Shown here: in pieces, positions 26,132 through 34,892 of the stretch
How the letters are laid out: each line of letters begins with the position of its first letter
Numbering within the stretch: position 1 is the first letter of the stretch
Origin: Corynebacterium simulans
GTDB lineage: Bacteria > Actinomycetota > Actinomycetes > Mycobacteriales > Mycobacteriaceae
DNA length: 64,000 nucleotides
Direction of reading: 5' to 3'
Assembly: GCF_001586215.1 (NCBI RefSeq)
Contig: NZ_CP014634.1
Location: 1,922,001 to 1,986,000 of the forward strand
The notes under the pieces: model-generated
What the model saw: the letters and a program-made list of their open reading frames with translations, nothing else
What the model was told of the DNA's origin: nothing
Databases searched by the model: none
Program-made: the position numbers and the translations under genes

Positions 26132-27052
26132 ATGAATATCGAAAATTATCAACTTCCAGAGTGCCCAGAACTCGCAGGAAGGCTCAAGAAAATCGCTGAT
26201 TTAGCACGGGGCGTCGACGGTATTGCGCCCCTGTCGGAGCAATTCATATTGGGCCTGGATGACGCGCACTTGGAACACACGCACTTGGTGCTCAGCGACG
26301 CCACGGAGCCGATAGGCCTTGCGGCTGTCGCCGGAGACGATGCTGAGATGTTTATCCACCCCGATTATCGTGGCCGTGGCTGGGGCAACGAGCTTCTTAA
26401 CGCCGTGCGGGCGATAAAGCCTGCAGCAAATGTCTGGGCGCATGGCAATCTGCCGGCAGCCCAGGCTGTGGCGCAGAATAACCACATGGAAAAGGTGCGT
26501 CAGCTTCTGGTCATGGAGGTTGCCGGTAAGGATTTGGCGGAGCACTCCATGCTTGGCGACGCCCCGTATACTCCCGCCAACTTCACCGATTCGGTAGAGC
26601 GGTGGGGCACGGACTTGGTCGAGCAGGAATGGGTGCGTGCCAACAACGAAGCCTTTTCCTGGCACCCGGAGCAAGGCGGATGGGATATAGAGCGTTTGCA
26701 CCGCGGGATGGAAGCGGAATGGTTCGATCCGGCAGATGTCCTTTTCTATTGGGACACCAAGAAAGGCGATGATGGGGCAGCCCCCGTGCTGGCCGGATTC
26801 CACTGGACCAAATGGCACAAGGAGGAAATTGATGAGTTTGGTGAGGTTTATGTGATCGGCATTTCGGAGGCCTATCGCGGTCAAGGTTTGGGAAAGCCTT
26901 TGCTGCGTTATGGTCTGAATCGAATGGTGGAAAAGGGTGCTGACCGGGTAATTCTCTACGTAGAAGCGGATAATAAACCGGCTGTAAAGCTCTATGAGCG
27001 CCTCGGGTTTAGCGTTATTGAAGACCATTCTGTCTATTCGGGGCGTGATTAG
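26132..27052 (+). CDS. mshD: Mycothiol synthase
   Basis: The 306-residue enzyme has two GNAT domains and makes mycothiol by acetylating the cysteine of Cys-GlcN-Ins. The N-terminal GNAT has HPDYRGRGWGNELL; the active C-terminal GNAT has ISEAYRGQGLGKPLLRYGL and VEADNKPAVKLYERLGF. TACGCT (26119-26124) ends 7 nt before the ATG, so it is probably leaderless. Its position upstream of the phosphate-transport genes is the same in mycobacteria and C. glutamicum as I recall. The genes cysE and cysK in this window supply its cysteine precursor. Confidence 0.93.
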   Translation: MNIENYQLPECPELAGRLKKIADLARGVDGIAPLSEQFILGLDDAHLEHTHLVLSDATEPIGLAAVAGDDAEMFIHPDYRGRGWGNELLNAVRAIKPAANVWAHGNLPAAQAVAQNNHMEKVRQLLVMEVAGKDLAEHSMLGDAPYTPANFTDSVERWGTDLVEQEWVRANNEAFSWHPEQGGWDIERLHRGMEAEWFDPADVLFYWDTKKGDDGAAPVLAGFHWTKWHKEEIDEFGEVYVIGISEAYRGQGLGKPLLRYGLNRMVEKGADRVILYVEADNKPAVKLYERLGFSVIEDHSVYSGRD

Positions 27053-27104
27053 TCTCACCAACTTTGGTGACATGTTCATTTGTTGTTTACCTGAAATCAC
27101 CTCT

Positions 27105-27150
27105 GCGGTTAACCCACCCCGAATAGCTTTAGTTTTCGTGAGTTAACCGC
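27105..27150. promoter_or_regulatory. Candidate operator upstream of pstS
   Basis: GCGGTTAAC (27105-27113) and GTTAACCGC (27142-27150) form a perfect 9-bp inverted repeat, so GTTAACC also occurs as a direct repeat 34 bp apart. It lies about 100-140 bp upstream of pstS, whose genes are phosphate-starvation controlled in relatives. Whether it is bound by PhoR or another regulator is not shown by the sequence. Confidence 0.4.
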
Positions 27151-27245
27151 GGTGTTGGTAGTTCTCTTTCAACTCTTTCGCTTTTACCAATGCGATGTGC
27201 GGTTTGCTCGATAACAATCTCTGTTCTGCTTTGGAAAGGTTTCCC

Positions 27246-28340
27246 GTGATCCGCAACTTCAAGCGCACCGCTGCAATTTTCGGCATTGTTGCCGCAACCT
27301 CCACCGGCCTTGTTGCCTGCTCTGAATCCGGTTCGGGCTCTGAGGGCGGCTCTGAGGTCTCCGGTGACCTCACCGGTGAGGGCGCATCCTCCCAGAAGAG
27401 CGCAATGTCCGTCTTCGAGAAGGCCTTCCTGGACGAGCACCCTGACGCTAACTTCTCCTACACCTCCTCCGGCTCCGGCGCTGGCGTTGAGGCTTTCACC
27501 AACGGCACCGTTGACTTCGCTGGTTCCGACTCCGCTCTGAAGGAGGACAAGGGTGAGGTTGAGGCTGCCAAGAAGCGTTGCGAGGGCAACGACGCATGGC
27601 ACCTACCAACCACCATCGGCCCGGTTGCAATCGCATACAACCTGGGTGACAAGGAAGTAAACCTGAAGACCGAGACCCTGGCAAAGATCTTCAAGGGCGA
27701 GATCACCAAGTGGAATGACGAAGAGATCAAGGCTTCCAACGAGGGTGTTGACCTCCCAGATACCGACATCACTGTCATCTTCCGTTCTGACGAGTCCGGT
27801 ACCTCCGACAACTTCCAGAAGTTCCTGAAGACCGCCACCGGCAACTGGGACAACGAGGGCAAGCAGTTCCCGGACGCTGTCGGCGAGGGTGCAAACGGTT
27901 CCTCCGGCGTTGCTGACCAGGTTGCTTCCATCGAAGGTGCAATCACCTACGTTGAGGCTGGCTACGCACACCAGAAGGAATCTGACGGCGTCAAGATTGC
28001 CAAGATCGACTTCGGCAACGGCCCGGTTGAGCTGTCCAACGAAACCGTCGGCGTTGCACTCGACAACCTGAAGTTCAAGGAGACCGGCTCCGAGCACAAC
28101 ATGGTTGTTGACTCTGAGGCTCTCTTCGGCTCCGACACCAAGGGTTCCTACCCGCTCATCCTGACCACCTACAACATCGTTTGCTCCGCTGGTTACGATG
28201 AGGAGACCTCCGCGCTGGTCAAGGCTTTCTTCAAGACCGTTCTGGATAACCAGAGCTCCGACCTCGAGTCCGCTGGATTCATTCCTGTTACCGGTGACCA
28301 CCTCGAGCGTCTGAAGTCTGCTGTTGACGCAATCCAGTAA
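27246..28340 (+). CDS. pstS: Phosphate ABC transporter substrate-binding lipoprotein
   Basis: The 364-residue lipoprotein captures phosphate outside the cell for the PstCAB importer. A signal peptide ends in the lipobox LVAC with Cys25 as the lipid-bearing residue. Phosphate-binding segments are visible as SSGSGAG, DFAGSDSAL and RSDESGTSDNF. The GTG start at 27246 is set by GGAAAGG at 27231-27237. A 9-bp hairpin separates it from pstC, which may keep PstS more abundant than the membrane parts. Confidence 0.96.
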   Translation: MIRNFKRTAAIFGIVAATSTGLVACSESGSGSEGGSEVSGDLTGEGASSQKSAMSVFEKAFLDEHPDANFSYTSSGSGAGVEAFTNGTVDFAGSDSALKEDKGEVEAAKKRCEGNDAWHLPTTIGPVAIAYNLGDKEVNLKTETLAKIFKGEITKWNDEEIKASNEGVDLPDTDITVIFRSDESGTSDNFQKFLKTATGNWDNEGKQFPDAVGEGANGSSGVADQVASIEGAITYVEAGYAHQKESDGVKIAKIDFGNGPVELSNETVGVALDNLKFKETGSEHNMVVDSEALFGSDTKGSYPLILTTYNIVCSAGYDEETSALVKAFFKTVLDNQSSDLESAGFIPVTGDHLERLKSAVDAIQ

Positions 28341-28374
28341 TTTGCTGGATACGCAATAAAAGACAGCACTGCCC

Positions 28375-28410
28375 GCCCCCAAATCCGTTCATCAGAGCGC
28401 CTTTGGGGGC
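28375..28410 (+). terminator. Hairpin between pstS and pstC (attenuator-like)
   Basis: GCCCCCAAA (28375-28383) pairs with TTTGGGGGC (28402-28410) over a loop of 18 nt. No T-tract follows, so it may stabilise the pstS 3' end or cause partial termination rather than stop transcription fully. Confidence 0.55.
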
Positions 28411-28467
28411 TGCGGTGTGTTGCACATTAATTCCCACAGTTTCCGTTGAAAAGGATTTCGTAGTCTC

Positions 28468-29511
28468 ATGGCAGACAACAATCTCACCACGGCGCCACCA
28501 AATGAGCAGACAGAAGCCGCCTCGCGGCCTGCTTCTTCTGCTGGTAGCTCCGAGGCCGCAATCGTGAAGTCCGGTTCGGGTGTAAAACGCCCAGGTGACC
28601 GAATTTTCGAGTTTCTCTCCACCGCCTCCGCAACCTTAATCACCGTGATGATCGCTGCCATTGCAGCCTTCCTGATTTGGCGCGCAGTGCCTGCACTGAA
28701 CGTCAACGAGGGCGGCTTCCTAGGCTTTTTCACCTACGGTCAGCGCTGGGAGACTAACAACACTGACGCAATGCAGTTCGGTATCCCGACCATGTTCGGC
28801 TCCACGGTGCTCATCTCCGTTGTTGCCTTGCTGATCGCGATGCCGGTTGCGCTTGGCATTGCTATCTTCCTTTCCAACTACGCTCCGGCCCGCGCAGTGA
28901 AGCCGCTTGGCTTCTTGGTCGACATGCTCGCTGCAGTTCCGTCCATCGTTTACGGTCTGTGGGGCTGGCAGGTTCTTGGCCCGGCTCTTTCAGGCTTTTA
29001 TAAGTGGATTCATTCGTGGGCTGGCGGCTTCTTCCTGTTCACCACCTACGACAACTCGCCTTCCTTCGAGACCGGCCGCAACATCTTCACCGGTGGCATC
29101 GTGCTGGCAGTGATGATTCTGCCCATCATCGCCGCCACCGCGCGTGAGGTCTTTGTGCAGACCCCTCCGGGCCAGATTGAGTCCGCGTTGGCGCTGGGCG
29201 CTACCCGCTGGGAAGTTATCCGCATGACCGTCCTGCCTTTTGGTATGTCCGGTTACATCGCCGGTTCCATGCTGGGCCTGGGCCGTGCGCTGGGTGAGAC
29301 TATGGCGCTGTACATGGTTGTCTCGCCGCTGATTGATTTCCGCTTCTCGCTTTTCGACGGCGGTACTACCTTCGCTACTGCGATCGCTCTGGCAGCTTCC
29401 GAGTTCGGTAACGAGATGCGTGCGGGTGCTTATATCGCAGCCGGCCTCATGCTGTTCCTGCTGACCTTCGTGGTCAATGCCATTGCCCGTTCCATCGTGA
29501 AGAAGAAGTAG
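28468..29511 (+). CDS. pstC: Phosphate ABC transporter permease
   Basis: The 347-residue membrane protein forms the translocation pore with PstA. Six hydrophobic helices are visible, starting with ATLITVMIAAIAAFLIWRAVPA, and the EAA loop AREVFVQTPPGQIESALALGATRWEVIRMTVLP contacts PstB. A polar N-terminal tail of about 50 residues precedes the first helix. AAAGGA lies about 13 nt before the ATG. pstA follows after 16 bp. Confidence 0.95.
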   Translation: MADNNLTTAPPNEQTEAASRPASSAGSSEAAIVKSGSGVKRPGDRIFEFLSTASATLITVMIAAIAAFLIWRAVPALNVNEGGFLGFFTYGQRWETNNTDAMQFGIPTMFGSTVLISVVALLIAMPVALGIAIFLSNYAPARAVKPLGFLVDMLAAVPSIVYGLWGWQVLGPALSGFYKWIHSWAGGFFLFTTYDNSPSFETGRNIFTGGIVLAVMILPIIAATAREVFVQTPPGQIESALALGATRWEVIRMTVLPFGMSGYIAGSMLGLGRALGETMALYMVVSPLIDFRFSLFDGGTTFATAIALAASEFGNEMRAGAYIAAGLMLFLLTFVVNAIARSIVKKK

Positions 29512-29527
29512 GAAGAGGTAAACCTGA

Positions 29528-30439
29528 ATGTCTACCCCAGTAAAGACCCTTCCGCAGAACTCCGGATCGGCGTTCCTTGATATTTCCGGCGGCCGCAAGA
29601 CCGCCAACAACATCGCCACCTTCGTCGTGTGGGCCACGATGATCATCGCGATGATTCCACTCGTCTGGGTGCTCTGGGAGCTTTTTGCTCGCGGTGCCGG
29701 CGCCATTTTCAATCCTGAATGGTGGACTACCTCGCAGCGCGGAATCCTTGATACCGAGGCTGGCGGCGGTGCATTGCACGCGATTATCGGTACCTTCGTC
29801 CAGACCCTCCTGGCAACCATCATTTCCGTCCCGATTGGCATCTTCACCGCTATCTACTTGGTGGAGTATTCCCGCGGCGGTCTGCTGAGCCGCCTGACCA
29901 CCTTCATGGTCGACATCCTTTCTGGTGTTCCTTCCATCGTCGCTGCGTTGTTCGTCTTCGCAATGTGGATCACGCTCTTCGGCTTCGACCGTTCCGGCAT
30001 GGCAGTGGCGCTTTCTCTGGTGCTGCTGATGATTCCAATCGTCGTTCGTAACACGGAGGAGATGCTGCGCGTCGTCCCGATGGACCTGCGTGAGGCTTCC
30101 TATGCGCTGGGAGTGCCGAAGTGGAAGACCATCGCCCGCATCGTTCTGCCAACCGCTCTGTCCGGCATCGTCACCGGCATCATGCTGGCCGTTGCCCGCG
30201 TCATGGGTGAGTCCGCTCCGGTTCTGGTCTTGGTCGGCTCGACCTCTTCCATCAACTGGGACGCAATGGATGGCGCAATGTCTTCCTTGCCGCTGATGAT
30301 GCTTGATATGTACAAGTCCGGCGCCCAGCCGGCCGTTCTGGACAAGCTGTGGGGCGCGGCACTGACGCTGGTCCTGCTGATTGCAATCCTCAACATTGCG
30401 GCGCGCTTCGTTTCTGCGAAGTTCTCCGTCAAGAAGTAA
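29528..30439 (+). CDS. pstA: Phosphate ABC transporter permease
   Basis: The 303-residue partner of PstC has about six transmembrane helices, a first one at TFVVWATMIIAMIPLVWVLWELF, and the cytoplasmic EAA loop MLRVVPMDLREASYALGVPKWKTIARIVLPTALSGI. A Shine-Dalgarno-like GGAAGAGG precedes the ATG. It lies 16 bp after pstC and 49 bp before pstB in the same operon. Confidence 0.95.
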   Translation: MSTPVKTLPQNSGSAFLDISGGRKTANNIATFVVWATMIIAMIPLVWVLWELFARGAGAIFNPEWWTTSQRGILDTEAGGGALHAIIGTFVQTLLATIISVPIGIFTAIYLVEYSRGGLLSRLTTFMVDILSGVPSIVAALFVFAMWITLFGFDRSGMAVALSLVLLMIPIVVRNTEEMLRVVPMDLREASYALGVPKWKTIARIVLPTALSGIVTGIMLAVARVMGESAPVLVLVGSTSSINWDAMDGAMSSLPLMMLDMYKSGAQPAVLDKLWGAALTLVLLIAILNIAARFVSAKFSVKK

Positions 30440-30488
30440 CACGCCCGCCCGCCACACCTAAAGCCCCTCAACAGGAGTAATTCAAAAA

Positions 30489-31262
30489 ATGTCAAAGCTT
30501 GAGCTCAATGACGTGAACATCTACTACGGTGATTTCCACGCCGTACAGAACGTCAACATGCAGATCCCAGCACAGGCAGTTACTGCGTTCATCGGCCCTT
30601 CCGGCTGCGGTAAGTCCACCGTTCTGCGCACCATCAACCGCATGCACGAGGTCATCCCTGGCGCTTCCGTCAAGGGTGAGATCCTGCTCGACGGCCAGAA
30701 CATCTACGGCCCAAAGGTTGACCCAGTCTCCGTCCGTAACACCATCGGCATGGTCTTCCAGAAGGCAAACCCGTTCCCAACCATGTCCATCGAGGACAAC
30801 GTTGTCGCCGGCCTGCGTCTGTCCGGTGAGAAGAACAAGAAGAAGCTGAAGGAAGTCGCCGAGAAGTCCCTGCGTGGCGCAAACCTATGGGATGAGGTTA
30901 AGGACCGTCTGGACAAGCCGGGCGGCGGCCTGTCCGGTGGTCAGCAGCAGCGTCTGTGCATCGCTCGCGCGATTGCCGTGGAGCCAGAGGTTCTCCTCAT
31001 GGACGAGCCTTGCTCTGCACTGGACCCAATTTCCACCTTGGCCGTTGAGGACCTTATCCACGAGCTGAAGGAAAGCTTCACCATCGTTATCGTGACCCAC
31101 AACATGCAGCAGGCAGCGCGTGTGTCCGACAAGACCGGTTTCTTCTCCCTCGAGGCCACCGGCAAGCCGGGCCACCTGGTGGAGTTCGATGACACCACCA
31201 CCATTTTCAAGAACCCGTCTAAGAAGGACACTGAGGACTACATCTCCGGCCGCTTCGGCTAA
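30489..31262 (+). CDS. pstB: Phosphate ABC transporter ATPase
   Basis: The 257-residue ATPase drives phosphate import. Walker A is GPSGCGKST, the signature is LSGGQQQR, Walker B is [13 protein letters not shown] and the switch His is in [15 protein letters not shown] precedes the ATG. The stop codon lies 8 bp before the left end of an IS21 element, which separates pstB from its original terminator at 33962-34002. Confidence 0.96.
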   Translation: MSKLELNDVNIYYGDFHAVQNVNMQIPAQAVTAFIGPSGCGKSTVLRTINRMHEVIPGASVKGEILLDGQNIYGPKVDPVSVRNTIGMVFQKANPFPTMSIEDNVVAGLRLSGEKNKKKLKEVAEKSLRGANLWDEVKDRLDKPGGGLSGGQQQRLCIARAIAVEPEVLLMDEPCSALDPISTLAVEDLIHELKESFTIVIVTHNMQQAARVSDKTGFFSLEATGKPGHLVEFDDTTTIFKNPSKKDTEDYISGRFG

Positions 31263-31427
31263 GCCTTAGTTGCCGTTTCGGCGTAGTTGGTAGGGGCAAT
31301 CCGCGTAGTTGGTCGGGGTTTTCCGGATAGATGGTAGGGCTCTCTGTTTTCGGTCATTGTATAGGTGGCGTTGGCACAACTTGTGCCGGCGCGTCATCAC
31401 CTTTCATGACCTTAAGGAGGGCCTTTC

Positions 31428-33038
31428 ATGGCCAACTTCAAAGACATCATGGCGATGTGTTTGGACGGGGGAAGCTATGCTGCCATCTCTGCGGCGTTGG
31501 GATGTTCCAACCGGGATATTGCCAAAACCAAGACACTGATTGCGGACCTGAGCATCACCAAGGAGTCGTTTGCTCAGCTGGATCCATCATTCTTCGACGA
31601 GCACTTCAGCGACCATCGCGGGGCCCGTCGCAAGCGCTACGACCAGCCAGACTTCGAAAAGCTCGCCAAGCGACTAGCCAATAACAAGCACTTGACCCGC
31701 CACAAGCTCTGGCTGGACTACGTTGCTGCACCTGTCGGTGAAGGCGAGTCGAAGTATCAGTACTCCCAGTTTTGCGAACGCCTGCGCACCCACATCCGCA
31801 CCACTGGAATGACCTCGATTATCGAACACGAGCCAGGCCAGGAACTCTATGTCGACTGGGCCGGCGACAAGGTTTCCATCATTGACAAGGCCATCGGTGA
31901 AGTCGGCATGAAAGCCAGCTTATTCGTGGCCATCTGCCCCTATTCTTCACTGTTGTTTGTGACAGCAACAGCTAACGAGAAGATGGACAACTGGATTTCC
32001 TGCCATGTGAAAGCCTTAGACTACCTCGGTAAATGCCCTGGCATCATCGTTCCTGACAACGCACCGACCGCGACTTATCGGCCGGTGAAGAACAAGCCCG
32101 GCCGGCGCATTCAACAACGCTACGCGGACTTCGCCGACTACTACGACATCCTGCTCGTACCGGCCCGACCTGGAAAACCTCGGGATAAGGCCGCTGTGGA
32201 ACGCGCCGTCCAACTCGTCTACTCGCGCATCCTCGGCTACTTCGATGGGATCACCTTCTACAGTCTTGATGAACTCAATGAGGCTATCGCCCAGCGCGTC
32301 GACGACATCAACATGAATATGCCTAGGCCCGATGGGATAACCCGTAAAGAGTTGTTTGATGCTGATGAAGCGCCCATGATGCGTGACTTACCAGATACCC
32401 CGTTTACGGAAGTGTCCTGGCGAAACGTCAAAGTCGACCGTAACTGGCACATCTGCTGCGACTACCAGTACTACTCAGTGCCGTTCCAATACATCGGCAA
32501 AACCCTGCGGGCACGGCTGACCAACAGCCTGGTGAGCATCTTCGACGGCGACGACCTAGTCGCAGAGCACTCACGTATGCACGGGTTCAAGTACCGCTAT
32601 TGCACTGACCCAGCCCATACCCCGGATAAGGACATTGCCGGGGTCAAACCTCTTACCCGTGACGAGCTGCTTGCTCGAGCATCATCATTTGGGCCGGCAA
32701 CGGCCAAGGTCGTCTCCTCAATTTTGGAACGCAACGCCAAAGCCGTACCCCGCGGGCTACACACTGCCCGCAACGTGCTCGTCAAGCTGGGCAACAAGCA
32801 CAACAAGACCACGCTTGAGCCTGCCTGCCAGCAAGTCATTGACCATAGCCTGGCACCCAACATGCAGGTCATCGCGCGGATTCAGGCCGACATCGCCCGC
32901 AACGGTCACACCCTCAACCAAACGCCAGCCGTCCAGGCCGATCACGCCCAGTCGCGCATTGTGGATATCACCGCAATCCCTGATGCAGTATTCCTGCGCC
33001 CAGCCAGCCACTACGACATCCCGAAGAAGGAGGCCTAG
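31428..33038 (+). CDS. istA: IS21 transposase IstA
   Basis: The 536-residue DDE transposase cuts and joins the IS21 ends. After an N-terminal helix-turn-helix (SYAAISAALGCSNRDIAKTK), the catalytic core shows Asp in LYVDWAGDKV, Asp in VPDNAPT and Glu in KAAVERAVQ. The C-terminal part resembles the Mu-transposase beta-barrel. AAGGAGGG precedes the ATG. istB starts 6 bp downstream. Confidence 0.95.
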   Translation: MANFKDIMAMCLDGGSYAAISAALGCSNRDIAKTKTLIADLSITKESFAQLDPSFFDEHFSDHRGARRKRYDQPDFEKLAKRLANNKHLTRHKLWLDYVAAPVGEGESKYQYSQFCERLRTHIRTTGMTSIIEHEPGQELYVDWAGDKVSIIDKAIGEVGMKASLFVAICPYSSLLFVTATANEKMDNWISCHVKALDYLGKCPGIIVPDNAPTATYRPVKNKPGRRIQQRYADFADYYDILLVPARPGKPRDKAAVERAVQLVYSRILGYFDGITFYSLDELNEAIAQRVDDINMNMPRPDGITRKELFDADEAPMMRDLPDTPFTEVSWRNVKVDRNWHICCDYQYYSVPFQYIGKTLRARLTNSLVSIFDGDDLVAEHSRMHGFKYRYCTDPAHTPDKDIAGVKPLTRDELLARASSFGPATAKVVSSILERNAKAVPRGLHTARNVLVKLGNKHNKTTLEPACQQVIDHSLAPNMQVIARIQADIARNGHTLNQTPAVQADHAQSRIVDITAIPDAVFLRPASHYDIPKKEA

Positions 33039-33044
33039 ACCATC

Positions 33045-33812
33045 ATGACCACCATCAACCTTGACGATGACATCCGAGCTACACTGCGTAAACTGCGTCT
33101 TTCCACCTTCGCTGATATCTTTTTCGACCTAGTCGCCGCCGATGACGCCAACACCGCTCTACCGGAGGAAATCTTCCTCAAAGCCGTGGAAGAAACCGCG
33201 GCCAAGCGCCGGCAAACCAACATCGCAAAAGCCATCACCCAGGCGAAATTCCGCTATCCGGGAGCAACACTCGCCGAGCTGATCAACCCAGATGAACGAG
33301 GGTTGAATCTACGCCAGCTCAAACGACTAGCCGCAACACCCTGGCGCGACGAACCTTCCAATGTGCACGTCCTAGCGCCCACCGGTGCGGGTAAAACCTA
33401 CATCGCCTGCGCTATCGGTATTGCTGCTTGCCAGGCTGAATACAGTGTCGCGTACTACCGGCTGGATCAGCTCGTCGATGAATTAGGGGCCTTCCTGCCA
33501 GCAGATGAACGCTATGTAGCTAAAATGCGCAAGCTACAAAACATTGATGTACTCATCCTCGATGATTTCCTGACCATAGGAATCAACCAGCGCGGACAAG
33601 AAGACCTAACCAAGATCATATTCGACCGCGACGGCAGACTGCCGACCATCATCGTCTCCCAGACAACCGCCGCCTACTGGGTGAAGAAACTACCCGACCC
33701 CATCGGCGCGGACTCACTGGTCAGCAGACTCAATGCCGGACAGCGCATCGAACTCGGCGACTACGACATGCGCCAACACCTGGCAAGCGCCACATATGGC
33801 GCCAACGAGTAG
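33045..33812 (+). CDS. istB: IS21 helper ATPase IstB
   Basis: The 255-residue AAA+ ATPase of the DnaC-like type assists IstA in choosing target DNA. Walker A is APTGAGKTYIACAIG, Walker B is DVLILDDFL and sensor residues lie in IIVSQTTAA. It is translated right behind istA and ends about 120 bp before the right end of the element. Confidence 0.95.
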   Translation: MTTINLDDDIRATLRKLRLSTFADIFFDLVAADDANTALPEEIFLKAVEETAAKRRQTNIAKAITQAKFRYPGATLAELINPDERGLNLRQLKRLAATPWRDEPSNVHVLAPTGAGKTYIACAIGIAACQAEYSVAYYRLDQLVDELGAFLPADERYVAKMRKLQNIDVLILDDFLTIGINQRGQEDLTKIIFDRDGRLPTIIVSQTTAAYWVKKLPDPIGADSLVSRLNAGQRIELGDYDMRQHLASATYGANE

Positions 33813-33961
33813 TCGATCGGATTAGAAGCCCGGCCGCTGGCCCCAACAGGGCCAGCGGCCCGGCCCTACCACCTAGTCGGAATCCAGCCCTACCACCGTT
33901 CCGCAACACCCCTACCAACAAGCCGCTCTCAGCACTTAGTAGCTTCCATGTAGCAGACGGA

Positions 33962-34002
33962 TAAACCCCGCTTCCTTTGAAACAAGAGGGAAGCGGGGTT
34001 TA
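33962..34002. terminator. Bidirectional terminator between the pst operon and phoU
   Basis: TAAACCCCGCTTCC (33962-33975) pairs perfectly with GGAAGCGGGGTTTA (33989-34002). It would serve both converging units. The IS21 insertion lies on the pstB side, so pstB transcripts now have to cross 2.7 kb to reach it. The rest of the gap up to phoU (34003-34114) shows nothing further. Confidence 0.8.
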
Positions 34003-34114
34003 GCGTTATTAGAGACAGTGAAGATTGATCTAGATAGATAGTTTTCGTGAAACGCCTGTAGTTGGATTGAATGTGCTTCAGCGTTGCCTTAAAGGTCTAG
34101 CTACCTAGTGAGGA

Positions 34115-34843
34115 TTAATGGCGGAACTGGCGCTCGAGCTCGGCCATGCGGGACTCGAACTCTTTGTCCCTTTCTTCCTCGCTCAATTTGGCCATATAGG
34201 CCTCCGGAGCGAGCCCGGTGGACAGGTAAATGATGCGGCCGGCCACGCTGACGCAGTGATCGGCGAAACGCTCGTAGTAGCGGGTCATTTGGGCAGTTTC
34301 CACGGCCTCGCGCACGCTTGCTTCCCACTCTCGATTCGTCAAGATGGACAAAAGGTAGTGGTTGATGTCATCTACCGCATCATCTTCAGAGGCCATCCGC
34401 AGGGCGGTATCGGGGTCCGGAGTCACTAAGATTTCGCGCAACATCCTAATCATGTCGTCGTTTAAGCGTGCGAGCTCCTCAAAATAGCCGATGTACTCTG
34501 CGGGCACCACGTTTTCTGGGTGGCGGCGGCGGGCAGCCGATGCCACGTGCTGGGCCAGACGACCCATGCGGTGGAGGTCTTCCACGATGTAGATGGAGGA
34601 GACGACCTGGCGGAGATCCTTGGCCATGGGATTTTCGAGCGCGAGCAGCAAGACAGCGCGCTCCTCGCAGCGGTTGCGGACTTCGTCCAGTTCCTCGCGC
34701 AAAGACATGGCCTCTTCAGCGGCGTGGAGTTCGGAGTCAATCAGCGCTTCAGAGGCGAGCTTTAAGGTTTTATGGACGATGTCGCACATGATAATGAGGT
34801 CGTGCGAGAAGCTATCTAGATGTTCGCGATATGCGGTGCGCAT
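34115..34843 (-). CDS. phoU: Phosphate signalling regulator PhoU
   Basis: The 242-residue, all-helical cytoplasmic protein has two PhoU repeats (about residues 10-100 and 115-210), with metal-binding E/DxxxD patterns such as ELDEVRNRCEE and MTRYYERFADHC. In relatives it dampens phosphate uptake and signalling through PstB and the sensor kinase. TATCAT ends 7 nt before the ATG, so the mRNA is likely leaderless. It converges on the pst operon. Confidence 0.93.
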   Translation of the reverse strand: MRTAYREHLDSFSHDLIIMCDIVHKTLKLASEALIDSELHAAEEAMSLREELDEVRNRCEERAVLLLALENPMAKDLRQVVSSIYIVEDLHRMGRLAQHVASAARRRHPENVVPAEYIGYFEELARLNDDMIRMLREILVTPDPDTALRMASEDDAVDDINHYLLSILTNREWEASVREAVETAQMTRYYERFADHCVSVAGRIIYLSTGLAPEAYMAKLSEEERDKEFESRMAELERQFRH

Positions 34844-34892
34844 GTCGGAAATGATAGACCACTTTTTGGTCTAATGCTCGTTATGGCTTTAT

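Larger units (their letters stand above)
31271..33934 (+). mobile_element. Complete IS21-family insertion sequence, 2664 bp
   Basis: The element begins TGCCG and ends in CTCAGCA, the TG...CA ends of IS21, and is flanked by the direct repeat CTTAGT (31265-31270 and 33935-33940), a 6-bp target duplication. Terminal repeats are iterated: GTTGGTAGGGG-like units at 31286, 31308 and 31330 (22-bp period) on the left, and their complements at 33863-33873, 33887-33897 and 33909-33919 on the right. A perfect 12-bp hairpin (33832-33843 with 33849-33860) follows istB. Both genes are intact, so the copy may still be active. Confidence 0.93.
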
